A stretch of 64,000 nucleotides of DNA, taken from assembly GCA_963848195.1 (NCBI GenBank), contig CAWKCY010000016.1, forward strand, positions 186,001 through 250,000, written 5' to 3'. The first letter of the stretch is position 1; each line of letters begins with the position of its first letter. A model generated the notes under the pieces. The model was not told where the DNA came from. It saw only the letters and a list, made by a program, of their open reading frames with translations, and did no database searches. A program made the translations under genes and the position numbers. Origin of the DNA: CAVQBP01 sp963848195. Its GTDB lineage: Bacteria; Bacteroidota; Ignavibacteria; Ignavibacteriales; Ignavibacteriaceae. Below, in pieces: positions 43,502-52,027 of this stretch.

Positions 43502-44347
43502 CTAAAAAATAGCATAAATAAAACTTATCTGCAGGGTTTGTTTAATTTGTACATCTAAAGATTGCTGTTTTTGATAAATTAATAAATAGTCAAAATTTAC
43601 ATTTACGAGGTTATTAACTTTGGCAATAATTGAAGTACTCCATCTTACGTCCCAAACATCCAAATTTTCAAATCTTGTAAACAAACGTAGACTACTTTTA
43701 GCCATTAAATTATCATAAATAGTCTGCTGAACTGAAGTGACAGACTCGAAGCCAGTTTCAAATTTAAACGCCTCTAGTTTTTTCGTATCAGGATCGTCAG
43801 AATATTGACGGTATTTATTAGTAAACGTTTCCTGAATAGCAAATCCAAGGCGTGTTTGAAAGATAGCATGCTTATCATAAGTAAAACCAATACTTTGAAT
43901 AATATATCCAGGATCAAAAAAGTCTGCAGTTTTAATAAAAGGTGTTACTTTATAATTATATCCGGTAGTAATTGGTGTTCTGATTGAATTACTAAAAAAG
44001 GGATCGACATCCCATCCAAGGTTTTTTGATAAAACCATATCCAGGAAAAGGTCATTATCATTCGTTCTAAAATCCTGACTTCCAAGCTTGGTTCTTCCAA
44101 ATCTAATTTTTAATGAATTTTTAAAATTCCATACTTTGCTAAAGAATTGGAGCCCGCCATTTCCAATTAAAGTCCAAGTAAGAGAATTTTCTCCCCCCTG
44201 GGTCCAATTACTTAGGGCGATTTGGCTAACATTTATGCCTATGGCGGCATTGGGGGACCAAAAGCCATTGAGAGTATCCTGCTGCGCCACTACAACAATA
44301 TTAAGAAATAATGTAAACGTAATTATATATCTTGAGTATGGTTTCAT
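43502..44347 (-). CDS. DUF3078 outer-membrane protein (copy 1)
   Basis: This protein of 281 residues has a signal peptide (MKPYSRYIITFTLFLNIVVVAQQ). The DUF3078 signature follows directly: AIGINVSQIALSNWTQGGENSLTWT. Amphipathic strands fill the rest (FKNSLKIRFGRTKLGSQDFRTN, FFDPGYIIQSIGFTY, LRLFTRFENLDVWDVRWSTS). It ends on the aromatic SFIYAIF, as expected of an outer-membrane beta-barrel. The family is restricted to Bacteroidota and relatives and its function is unknown. It lies 187 bp downstream of a close paralogue (44535). The two share most strands, so a duplication is clear. Confidence 0.88.
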   Translation of the reverse strand: MKPYSRYIITFTLFLNIVVVAQQDTLNGFWSPNAAIGINVSQIALSNWTQGGENSLTWTLIGNGGLQFFSKVWNFKNSLKIRFGRTKLGSQDFRTNDNDLFLDMVLSKNLGWDVDPFFSNSIRTPITTGYNYKVTPFIKTADFFDPGYIIQSIGFTYDKHAIFQTRLGFAIQETFTNKYRQYSDDPDTKKLEAFKFETGFESVTSVQQTIYDNLMAKSSLRLFTRFENLDVWDVRWSTSIIAKVNNLVNVNFDYLLIYQKQQSLDVQIKQTLQISFIYAIF

Positions 44348-44534
44348 TTTTTTCTCACTTTAATTGGGGAAAAGTAATAACAGAACCATTATTTTAAAAT
44401 TTTTTCAGAGACAATAAAACATATTCTTATTACTTTTCAAGTTATGGCAGGCATACTGAGAATTTTTTTTGGAAAAATAAGAATAGAACTAATAAAAAAG
44501 GAAGAGAATTTATTATTCTCCTCCTTTCAGGTAA

Positions 44535-45383
44535 TTAGAGGATAGTATAGACTAAACCCAGCTGAAGACCTTCTTTCATTTGTGTTTTCACAGATTGATC
44601 TTTTTGATAGATCAGGAGGTAGCTAAGACTCACATTCAGAAAGTCATTTACTTTTGCCACAATTGCATTATCCCATCTAACATCCCAAACATCGAGGCTT
44701 TTAAACCTGGTAAATAGTCTAAGATTACTTTTTAAGAGCAGATTTTGAGCAAGGATATATTCTAAATCAGAGACTTCCTCAATACCGGTTTCTGCTTTAA
44801 ATTTTTCAATTTTTGTCGTGTTGGGATCATCTGAAAACTGAGTATTATTTCTTGTAAAGGTTTCCTGTACTGCCAGGCCTAAACGAGTACTAAAAGTTTT
44901 TTCTTTTTGATAGGTAAAACCGATACTTTGGGAAAGATATCCGGGATCGAAGAAAGCGGCAATTTCCGTAGGGGGATTGGTATCGTAAGAATATCCAACA
45001 CCAATTGGAGTTCTTACAGTATTGCTGAAATAGGGCTCAACAACCCAACTAATATTTTTAGAAAGTACGGATTCAAGATACAATTCATTATCATTAGTTC
45101 TGAAGTCGCTACCTCCCAATTTAGTTCTTCCATAGGCAAATTTAAGATTATTTTTAAATGTGTATTCAGTGGACTTATAAATTAGGCCCCCATTACCTAC
45201 CAAAGTCCAAGTTAGAGAATTTTCACCCCCTTGTGTCCAATTGCTAAGAGCCAATTGACTTATATTTAATCCAGCAGCTGCTGTGGGCAACCAGGTATTT
45301 AGCTTAATAGAATCTTGCTGCGAGTAAGAATAAAAAGCAAATAAAAAAGTGAGAGTAAGTGTTAATGTTAATTTTTTTTTCAT
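44535..45383 (-). CDS. DUF3078 outer-membrane protein (copy 2)
   Basis: This 282-residue paralogue of the gene at 43502 has a signal peptide (MKKKLTLTLTLTFLFAFYSYSQQ) and the same AAGLNISQLALSNWTQGGEN block. Barrel strands include FKNNLKFAYGRTKLGGSDFR, YLSQSIGFTYQKEKTFSTRL and LRLFTRFKSLDVWDVRWDNA. It ends GLQLGLVYTIL. It differs from copy 1 mainly in loops and in the region around residues 120-150. It is divergent (65-bp gap) from the alpha/beta hydrolase. The function of the family is unknown. Confidence 0.88.
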   Translation of the reverse strand: MKKKLTLTLTLTFLFAFYSYSQQDSIKLNTWLPTAAAGLNISQLALSNWTQGGENSLTWTLVGNGGLIYKSTEYTFKNNLKFAYGRTKLGGSDFRTNDNELYLESVLSKNISWVVEPYFSNTVRTPIGVGYSYDTNPPTEIAAFFDPGYLSQSIGFTYQKEKTFSTRLGLAVQETFTRNNTQFSDDPNTTKIEKFKAETGIEEVSDLEYILAQNLLLKSNLRLFTRFKSLDVWDVRWDNAIVAKVNDFLNVSLSYLLIYQKDQSVKTQMKEGLQLGLVYTIL

Positions 45384-45448
45384 TAGTCAATTCCTTATTT
45401 TATTAGGGTTTATAAAAATTAAAACAGGGCAATATATACAAATAAATA

Positions 45449-46237
45449 ATGAAATTTATTATGGATAATATTAAAATTTTTGAAAACGGGAACAGCAAGT
45501 TACGGTCTATTTTATTTGTTCATGGATTTCCATTTGATCACAATATGTGGAAAGAGCAAATAAAAGAATTTATTTCGGATTATTACTGTATCACTTATGA
45601 TATAAGAGGTCTAGGAGAATCTTCTTCCGGAGACGGACAATATAGTATTGAGACATTTATAGAAGATATTTCATTTATCATTAAAGAACTTGATTTAAAA
45701 AAGCCAATTCTTTGCGGCTTATCGATGGGCGGATATATAGCGTTCAGAGCAATTGAAAAAATGGAAGATAAATTTGGCGGGATAATTTTGTGTGATACAA
45801 AACCGGAAGCAGATAATAATGAAGCAAAATTAAAACGAGCAGAGGGCATTAGGAAAATAAATGAAGAAGGATTGAAGAGCTTTATTCCCGATTTTATAAA
45901 AAATTGTTTTTCAGAAGAATTTCAGATAAGACATTCCATTGAATATAATAAAATTGTAGAAAATTCCTTAAAGTTTGATCCTTTGGGTGTAAAGGGATGC
46001 CTTCTAGCAATGGCAGGAAGGACAGACACTTCTTCGTATTTACCTCAAATAAAAATACCTACATTGATATTATGCGGTGAGAAGGATAATCTAACACCGC
46101 CTGCTACTATGAAAGGGATTTCAGATAAAATTTCCAATTCGGAATTTTATATTGTTCCTGCATCGGGGCATATGTCACCCATCGAGAATCCTAATTTTGT
46201 AAACGAAAAGATATTACTTTATTTAAAGAGAGTATAA
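45449..46237 (+). CDS. Alpha/beta hydrolase
   Basis: This cytosolic serine hydrolase fold has 262 residues: SILFVHGFPFDHNMWKEQIK for the oxyanion HG motif, YCITYDIRGLGESSS, and the nucleophile elbow CGLSMGGYIA with Ser92. The acid residue is in LILCGEKDNLTPP, and the catalytic histidine is in PASGHMSPIENP. It resembles the 3-oxoadipate enol-lactonase and BioH-type group, but no pathway neighbour is present, so the substrate is unknown. Two ATGs (45449 and 45461) open the frame, neither with a clear ribosome binding site. It is divergent from the DUF3078 pair. Confidence 0.88.
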   Translation: MKFIMDNIKIFENGNSKLRSILFVHGFPFDHNMWKEQIKEFISDYYCITYDIRGLGESSSGDGQYSIETFIEDISFIIKELDLKKPILCGLSMGGYIAFRAIEKMEDKFGGIILCDTKPEADNNEAKLKRAEGIRKINEEGLKSFIPDFIKNCFSEEFQIRHSIEYNKIVENSLKFDPLGVKGCLLAMAGRTDTSSYLPQIKIPTLILCGEKDNLTPPATMKGISDKISNSEFYIVPASGHMSPIENPNFVNEKILLYLKRV

Positions 46238-46393
46238 CAAATTTATTTTGTTAAACAGATTACAATTACCCACGTCTCTCACAGAATTAATATCTGTTTG
46301 CTTTGGTGGTTCCATGGAATTTCTTTTTGTTTGGTGTAGCAATTTCGATATTAGCTATATGGAACATTGCACAGCACCCAAGAGTGGTTAAAA

Positions 46394-46411
46394 CCCGGGC
46401 GCATGCGCGCG
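46394..46411. other. GC-rich palindromic island in AT-rich gap
   Basis: CCCGGG overlaps GCGCATGCGC (46399-46408) and runs on into GCG, an unusually GC-dense 18-bp block in a 260-bp gap (46238-46497) that otherwise has no gene. GCCTCCTTC...AAGGGGGT, a few dozen bases after, could form a short hairpin. Origin unknown. Confidence 0.5.
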
Positions 46412-46497
46412 TTCATTAATTAAAAATCTGAAATAAGAAATTTGCCTCCTTCTTTAAGGGGGTATTTTATTGTTGCAATTTTAAAGATTTTTTCTTT

Positions 46498-46713
46498 TCA
46501 ATATGTCAAATCTTCGCAATTATAACCTAAATTTTTGACTCTATTTATAATATCTTCCATACTTAGTTCGTTTCCAACAACCCTTAGCACTTTATCTTTA
46601 TCTCCAAGGTCGACTGTACACTCATTGATTTTGAAAGTATTATTTAACGAATGTCTAACTCTTTTAAAGTCAAATTTAGAATTTATATTTGTTTTAAGAA
46701 TTAACATTTCCAT
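46498..46713 (-). CDS. HMA-like domain protein lacking the CxxC motif
   Basis: These 71 residues follow the ferredoxin-like beta-alpha-beta-beta-alpha-beta pattern of heavy-metal-associated domains: MLILKTNINSKFDFKRVRHS, INECTVDLGDKDKVLRVVGN, MEDIINRVKNLGYNCEDL. The usual metal-binding CxxC in the first loop is absent. Two cysteines lie elsewhere. AAGGAG precedes the ATG by about 8 nt. It follows the ECF-sigma and membrane-protein genes on the same strand. It may sense something else or simply be a structural relative. Confidence 0.7.
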   Translation of the reverse strand: MEMLILKTNINSKFDFKRVRHSLNNTFKINECTVDLGDKDKVLRVVGNELSMEDIINRVKNLGYNCEDLTY

Positions 46714-46792
46714 TATAAACTCCTTCCTAATTAAAACATTTCATGCTTTGATTTTTAACAATAAAAGAAGTTTCGATTTTGCAATTAAAAAT

Positions 46793-47095
46793 TCATAAAT
46801 CGCCGGTATCGCTAACTTTTTCAGAAAAAGGATTTTTGTTTTCTTCAAATCTTTTTTTCCAATATTCTCTATCCCTGCAGTGGGCCCTGTGATCATGCCT
46901 GCCTATCCCGAGGAATAAAATTTTGGAAAGGATTAAAATTCCGAGAGCCTGCAGATAATTAATTTCGGGAAGATTAAAAATTGACGGCATCAGCCAATTC
47001 CATAGAAGCAAAATAATTAGAGAAATAAAAGCGATGACAGCTATTATGAAGAAAAATCTTTGGAAGAAGAATCTTTTACTAAAATGTCGTTTCAT
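46793..47095 (-). CDS. Small membrane protein downstream of ECF sigma gene
   Basis: This protein has 100 residues and two hydrophobic segments (FFFIIAVIAFISLIILLLWNW and YLQALGILILSKILFLGIG). A charged, His/Arg-rich C-terminal tail follows (GRHDHRAHCRDREYWKKRFE). Proteins with the WNWLMP...NYLQALGILILSKILF pattern are commonly encoded beside ECF sigma genes in Bacteroidota. It begins 8 bp after the sigma gene. It may be a membrane partner of the sigma factor, but it lacks a recognisable zinc anti-sigma motif. Confidence 0.75.
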   Translation of the reverse strand: MKRHFSKRFFFQRFFFIIAVIAFISLIILLLWNWLMPSIFNLPEINYLQALGILILSKILFLGIGRHDHRAHCRDREYWKKRFEENKNPFSEKVSDTGDL

Positions 47096-47103
47096 TGTTG
47101 TAC

Positions 47104-47649
47104 CTATTTATTTAAATATTTATTTAATTTATTTCGTAAATGAGTAACTGCATAATGTTTTCGAGAAAGAAGAGTATTTACTTTTAAGCCCGTTATTTCA
47201 GAAATCTCTTTGAAAGAAAGCCCATCTATTTCATTCATAATAAAAATGTTTTTTTGTTCTTCGGGAAGTTCATCCAGTATTTTTTTGAATTCATCATTGA
47301 ATTCATCCTGTACGAATAAATCTTCAGGTGAAAAATCAAATGAAGGGAGTAAATCAGCAAAAGATAAATATTCATCCTCTTCATTAAAGGTTTTTTCAAT
47401 CTTTGAGAAATATTCAGGTTTTTTCTTTCTTGTATTATCAATTATTTTATTCCGGGCAGATTTAAATAGCCATCCGGAGATTCTGTCTAGCATAATGATA
47501 TCTTCAAACCCTACGATAAACTGGTAAAAGACATCATGAAGAATATCCTCTGCATCTTCTTTAGAAGGGACATATTTTTTAATGAAATTAAATAACCTGC
47601 CTCTTTCTTTAATAAGAGTCTGCTCAACGATTTTGGCTTGCGATGTCAT
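47104..47649 (-). CDS. ECF family RNA polymerase sigma factor
   Basis: These 181 residues contain region 2 (ILHDVFYQFIVGFEDIIMLD, ISGWLFKSARNKIIDNTRKK) and region 4 (LDELPEEQKNIFIMNEIDGL, SFKEISEITGLKVNTLLSRK). They are joined by an acidic linker without sigma region 3. This type directs RNA polymerase to stress or envelope genes. No classical anti-sigma gene is adjacent; the next genes are the small membrane protein (8 bp away) and the HMA-like protein, so the three form a likely operon. The ATG at 47649 is followed by TSQAKIVEQTLI. No autoregulatory promoter was identified. Confidence 0.92.
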   Translation of the reverse strand: MTSQAKIVEQTLIKERGRLFNFIKKYVPSKEDAEDILHDVFYQFIVGFEDIIMLDRISGWLFKSARNKIIDNTRKKKPEYFSKIEKTFNEEDEYLSFADLLPSFDFSPEDLFVQDEFNDEFKKILDELPEEQKNIFIMNEIDGLSFKEISEITGLKVNTLLSRKHYAVTHLRNKLNKYLNK

Positions 47650-48023
47650 TAAACCTTAATTTGTTCTAATAATAAAGACGAAATAATAAGAGAAATATTT
47701 TAAATATTTTTTAGATTGTTAAAGATTATTTAATTTACTAGAAGAAAACTTTGTAAAAAATATAATTATGATAGTCTGTAGAATAATTTGACGAAAGAAA
47801 TACTTCATTAGAAGACAAAAATTATAACTTACATTTTTATTAATTATCATTGACCACCTCATTTATTAATGATGGCAGAAGAACTGAGTGAGAGATTCTT
47901 CCCCGCAAAGCGGGACAGGCACTCCACTTCGTTCCGTTCAGAATGACACGTAAAGGAGTACAGCAAAATTTATATGGTCACTAATTTAATTATTAAGGGC
48001 AACAGCTATTTGAAGGTGACAAT
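47650..48023. repeat. Intergenic region carrying a dispersed repeat (GCGGGACAGGCACTCC family)
   Basis: Within this 374-bp gap the block at 47887-47951 reads TGAGTGAGAGATTCTTCCCC, CGCAAAGCGGGACAGGCACT and CCACTTCGTTCCGTTCAGAATGACAC (the last piece starts at about 47924). Related copies lie at 24361-24400, 34180-34197 and 4389-4435. The block GAGATTCTTC...TTCCGTTCAGAATGAC resembles non-coding repeats common in Ignavibacteria-type genomes. AAGGTG at 48013 is the ribosome binding site of the next gene. Confidence 0.6.
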
Positions 48024-49421
48024 TTGAAAATTCAATTTTTCGGGGCAGCACAAACGGTTACAGGCTCTATGCATCTTTTGGAAGTTAACGGCAAGAAGAT
48101 CCTGTTAGATTGCGGGCTTTATCAAGGAAAACGGAAGGAGGCATTTGAAATAAATAAAAGCTTCCCTTTCGAACCTAAAGATATTAATGTAATGCTTTTA
48201 TCTCATGCCCACATAGATCATGCGGGAAACATTCCAAACATAGTTAAAAACGGTTTTACAGGACATATTTATACTACTACTGCCACGGTTGATCTTTGCC
48301 AGATAATGCTTAGAGATTCCGCCTTTTTACAGGAGAGGGATGTAAAGTTCGTGAATAAAAAAAGGTTAAAGCATAATAAAGCACTCTTTGAACCATTATA
48401 CACAGTAGAAGATGCTGAGAAAGCAATGAAAAATTTTATTGGTTTGCAATATGATAAAACGATAGAGGCAGTACCGGGAGTAACAGCTACATTTAGAGAT
48501 GCAGGGCATATTCTTGGTTCGGCGGGTATTGTTTTAGAAATACAAGAGAGGAGCAAAATGGTAAGGCTGGGATTTAGCGGAGATATCGGCAGAGCGGATA
48601 TGCCAGTTATAAGAGACCCGAATATTCTACAAGAACTTGATATATTAATAATGGAAAGCACATACGGGAATAGATTACATCCTATTACAAATGAAGTTGA
48701 GGAAGAACTTGCCATAATTATAAACGAAACTATTCAAAGAGGCGGGAAAATAATTGTTCCTGCTTTTGCTGTTGGAAGAACACAATTACTAGTTTATGTT
48801 CTTCACAAATTATTTAATCAAAATAGAATCCCTTTATTTCCTATTTATGTTGACAGCCCATTAGCTGTAAATACAACAGAAGTATTTCGGATGCATCCTG
48901 AATGCTTTGATAGAGAAACATATAGGGTATTTATAGACAATCATGAAGATCCGTTTGGATTTAACAGGCTAACTTACATAAGGAATGTAGAGAAATCAAA
49001 AGAGTTAAACGATATAAAAAATCCATGTATGATAATTTCGGCATCAGGTATGGCAGAGGGGGGAAGGATCCTACATCATCTTGCAAATAATATTGAGAAC
49101 CCGAATAATTTAATTTTATTTGCCGGATATGCAGCACAGCAAACACTCGCAAGAAAAATAATGGATGGCGCTGACGCGGTAAATATTTTAGGAAACTCGT
49201 TTAAAGTTAAAAGCAAAATAAAAAAGATGGATTATTTCAGTGCACATGCGGATCAAAAAGGATTACTCGATTATTTGAAATTTTCTCCACCAAATAAGCT
49301 AAAAAACATCTTTCTTGTCCATGGTGAAGAAGAGCAGGCACTTCCTTTAAAAGAGAAGATTATCAGCAAAGGATATCATTCAGTCTATTTCCCCCAAAAA
49401 GGAGATATTTTTGAACTTTAA
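48024..49421 (+). CDS. Beta-CASP metallo-beta-lactamase fold nuclease (MBL/RNA specificity domain)
   Basis: These 465 residues start KIQFFGAAQTVTGSMHLLEV and have the zinc-binding MLLSHAHIDHAG (H61, H63, D65, H66). A beta-CASP domain follows, with MESTYGNRLHP, GGKIIVPAFAVGRTQLLVYV, MIISASGMAEGGRILHHLAN and ILGNSFKVKSKIKKMDYFSA, and the final histidine region is FLVHGEEEQALPLKEKI. Proteins of this family act as RNA endo- or exonucleases (RNase J and CPSF-73 relatives). The start is TTG at 48024, 8 nt after AAGG, because the N-terminal strand matches the family exactly there. It is convergent with gyrA (72-bp gap). Confidence 0.93.
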   Translation: MKIQFFGAAQTVTGSMHLLEVNGKKILLDCGLYQGKRKEAFEINKSFPFEPKDINVMLLSHAHIDHAGNIPNIVKNGFTGHIYTTTATVDLCQIMLRDSAFLQERDVKFVNKKRLKHNKALFEPLYTVEDAEKAMKNFIGLQYDKTIEAVPGVTATFRDAGHILGSAGIVLEIQERSKMVRLGFSGDIGRADMPVIRDPNILQELDILIMESTYGNRLHPITNEVEEELAIIINETIQRGGKIIVPAFAVGRTQLLVYVLHKLFNQNRIPLFPIYVDSPLAVNTTEVFRMHPECFDRETYRVFIDNHEDPFGFNRLTYIRNVEKSKELNDIKNPCMIISASGMAEGGRILHHLANNIENPNNLILFAGYAAQQTLARKIMDGADAVNILGNSFKVKSKIKKMDYFSAHADQKGLLDYLKFSPPNKLKNIFLVHGEEEQALPLKEKIISKGYHSVYFPQKGDIFEL

Positions 49422-49493
49422 CCTTTTAGTTAGGGAGATAAGATTCCCAAACAAGAGGTTATATATACAATACCTTTTTCATAGACATGATTA

Positions 49494-51947
49494 TTATTCA
49501 ATGGCTATGGGAGCATCCTCTTCATCTTCAGAGATAACTTTAGCAATATCGGCAATATTATCTCCCTCATTGAGTCTTATTACTCTTACTCCCTGAGTAT
49601 TCCTGCCCATTACTCTCAGGTCTCTAATGCTCTGTCTTATAACCATACCATGGGTAGAAATAATAACAAGTTCATCATTATCCTGAACTTCCATTAGTGA
49701 AATCATTTTGCCGACTTTCTCACTTGTTTTAACAGTTATGACACCTTTCCCACCGCGTCTTGTAATTCTATAATCGTTAATATCAGAACGTTTGCCAAAA
49801 CCTTTTTCAGTGACAACCAGGACTGTCCCCTGTCGTTTAATCACCAGTAGACCAACAACGATATCATTTTTGCCCAGCTTAACGCCTCTAACACCTGTTG
49901 CTACTCTTCCCATATCCCTAACATCTTTTTCATTAAACCTAATAGCAAAGCCATTTCTAGTTCCAAGCACAATATCATTTGTTCCATCCGTCATTTTTAC
50001 TTCAATTAATTTATCATCCTTATTTAGATTTATGGCATTTATGCCGCCTTTTCTTACATTACCATAAGCAGAGAGGACGGTTTTTTTAATAGTACCCTGC
50101 TGTGTAGCCATAATCAAATAGTGAGTATCATTAAATTCTTTTACAGTAACAAAAGCAGTTATATTTTCATCTTTTTCTTTCTCCAGTAAATTAACAATCG
50201 ATCTTCCTCTTGTAGCTCTACCGCCTTCGGGAATTTCATGAACTTTAAGCCAATAACATTTTCCTTTGTCGGTAAAAAACAAAATATATTGATGTGTAGA
50301 GGCGATGAACATATGTTCAATAAAATCATCTTCTTTTGTACCTGCACCGGTAACCCCTTTCCCGCCCCTACCTTGCCTTCTATAACCGCTGACAGGGAAT
50401 CTTTTTATAAAGCCGGAGTGTGAGATAGTAACCACAACATCCTCTTCGGCAATAATATCCTCCAGGGAGAATTCTTCATAATCATGAATAACTTCGGTTC
50501 TTCTTTCGTCGCCATATCTTTCTTTAATCAAAAGAAGTTCATCTTTAATAATGAGATACCTTTTTTCTTCGCTTTCCAAAATACTTTTCAATTTTTCAAT
50601 TAATTTAATAACGTCTTTGTATTCATCTTCAATTTTTTTACGTTCAAGACCGGTTAATCTCTGCAAACGCATATCAAGTATAGCTTTAGACTGAATCTCA
50701 GATAATTTGAACTTTCTCATCAAATTATTTTTTGCAGTTTCCGTATCCCTAGATTTTTTAATTGTATCAATTACTTCATCAATATTATCAAGAGCAATAA
50801 TATAGCCTTCCAGAATATGGGCTCTTCGTTCTGCAGCATCGAGTTCATATTTAGTTCTTTTTATTAGAACATCCATTCTATGAGCAATAAAATGCTGCAT
50901 TGTTTCCTTAAGCGTAAGCACTTTTGGAATTCCATTAACCAATGCAAGCATAATAACACCAAATGTCGTCTGCATTTGCGTATGTTTAAACAACTGATTC
51001 AGGACAACGGGAGGCTGAGCATCACGTTTTAATTCGATGACTACACGCATTCCATCCCTATCTGATTCATCTCTAATGTTAGAAATGTCATTTATTTTAC
51101 TAGCTCTGACTAGTTCGGCAATTTTTTCAATGAGATTAGCTTTATTAACCTGATATGGAAGTTCGGTAATAATAATATTTTCACGGCCATTTTTAAGAGT
51201 TTCGATATTTGCTTTAGCTCTGACTATAATTTTGCCACGTCCTGTTAAATACGCTTCTTTAACACCGGAATATCCATAGATAATACCTCCTGTGGGAAAG
51301 TCAGGAGCCGTTACAAGTTTCATTAGTTTTTCAGGAGTAATATCAGGACTTTTTATTAGCGCAATGAGTCCATCGATAACTTCACTAATATTGTGGGGAG
51401 GAATATTAGTTGCCATTCCAACAGCAATCCCACTAGAGCCATTTATTAAAAGGTTAGGTAAATAAGAAGGAAGGACAACCGGTTCCTGCAAAGAGTCGTC
51501 GAAGTTAGGAGCAAAATCAACCGTATTTTTATCGAGGTCACGGAGCATTTCTTCGCAAATTCTAGCGAGTCTAGCTTCAGTATACCGCATAGCAGCTGGA
51601 GAATCGCCATCAACGGAACCAAAGTTACCCTGACCATCTACTAGAGGATAGCGCAAAGAAAAATCCTGCACCATTCTAACCATAGAATCATAAACAGCAG
51701 TATCACCATGTGGATGAAATTTTCCGAGGACTTCCCCAACGATTCTTGCAGATTTTTTGTATGGTTTATTATAGGACATTCCCAGTTCATGCATTCCATA
51801 TAGAACTCTTCGATGAACAGGTTTTAATCCATCTCTTACATCAGGCAAAGCCCTAGCTACAATCACAGACATGGAATAATCGATATAAGAAGATTTCATT
51901 TCTTCTTCTAAAGAAACAGGTACTATTTTTTCAAAGATTGTTGCCAT
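49494..51947 (-). CDS. gyrA: DNA gyrase subunit A
   Basis: GyrA is the breakage-reunion subunit of gyrase. The 817 residues carry the N-terminal domain with YIDYSMSVIVARALPDVRDG, the quinolone-resistance region HPHGDTAVYDSMVRM (T83 where E. coli has Ser; D87 kept) and catalytic Y122 in MRYTEARL. The C-terminal six-bladed pinwheel has the GyrA-box-like YRRQGRGGKGVTGAGT and further repeats RITRRGGKGVIT. The C-terminus ends in a short acidic tail (DEEDAPIAIE). It is the last leftward gene of the origin cluster, 80 bp after gyrB. Confidence 0.98.
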   Translation of the reverse strand: MATIFEKIVPVSLEEEMKSSYIDYSMSVIVARALPDVRDGLKPVHRRVLYGMHELGMSYNKPYKKSARIVGEVLGKFHPHGDTAVYDSMVRMVQDFSLRYPLVDGQGNFGSVDGDSPAAMRYTEARLARICEEMLRDLDKNTVDFAPNFDDSLQEPVVLPSYLPNLLINGSSGIAVGMATNIPPHNISEVIDGLIALIKSPDITPEKLMKLVTAPDFPTGGIIYGYSGVKEAYLTGRGKIIVRAKANIETLKNGRENIIITELPYQVNKANLIEKIAELVRASKINDISNIRDESDRDGMRVVIELKRDAQPPVVLNQLFKHTQMQTTFGVIMLALVNGIPKVLTLKETMQHFIAHRMDVLIKRTKYELDAAERRAHILEGYIIALDNIDEVIDTIKKSRDTETAKNNLMRKFKLSEIQSKAILDMRLQRLTGLERKKIEDEYKDVIKLIEKLKSILESEEKRYLIIKDELLLIKERYGDERRTEVIHDYEEFSLEDIIAEEDVVVTISHSGFIKRFPVSGYRRQGRGGKGVTGAGTKEDDFIEHMFIASTHQYILFFTDKGKCYWLKVHEIPEGGRATRGRSIVNLLEKEKDENITAFVTVKEFNDTHYLIMATQQGTIKKTVLSAYGNVRKGGINAINLNKDDKLIEVKMTDGTNDIVLGTRNGFAIRFNEKDVRDMGRVATGVRGVKLGKNDIVVGLLVIKRQGTVLVVTEKGFGKRSDINDYRITRRGGKGVITVKTSEKVGKMISLMEVQDNDELVIISTHGMVIRQSIRDLRVMGRNTQGVRVIRLNEGDNIADIAKVISEDEEDAPIAIE

Positions 51948-52027
51948 AATTCACTCTATTAAATCAAAAATAATAATTCTTTATTGTTTTAAAATATTTA
52001 CAAACATACATTGTAACAACTATTTAG

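Noticed and set aside
48269..48715. 148-residue frame antisense to the beta-CASP nuclease gene
   Set aside because: The sense frame carries all catalytic motifs; the antisense translation is Ser-rich and unlike any family.
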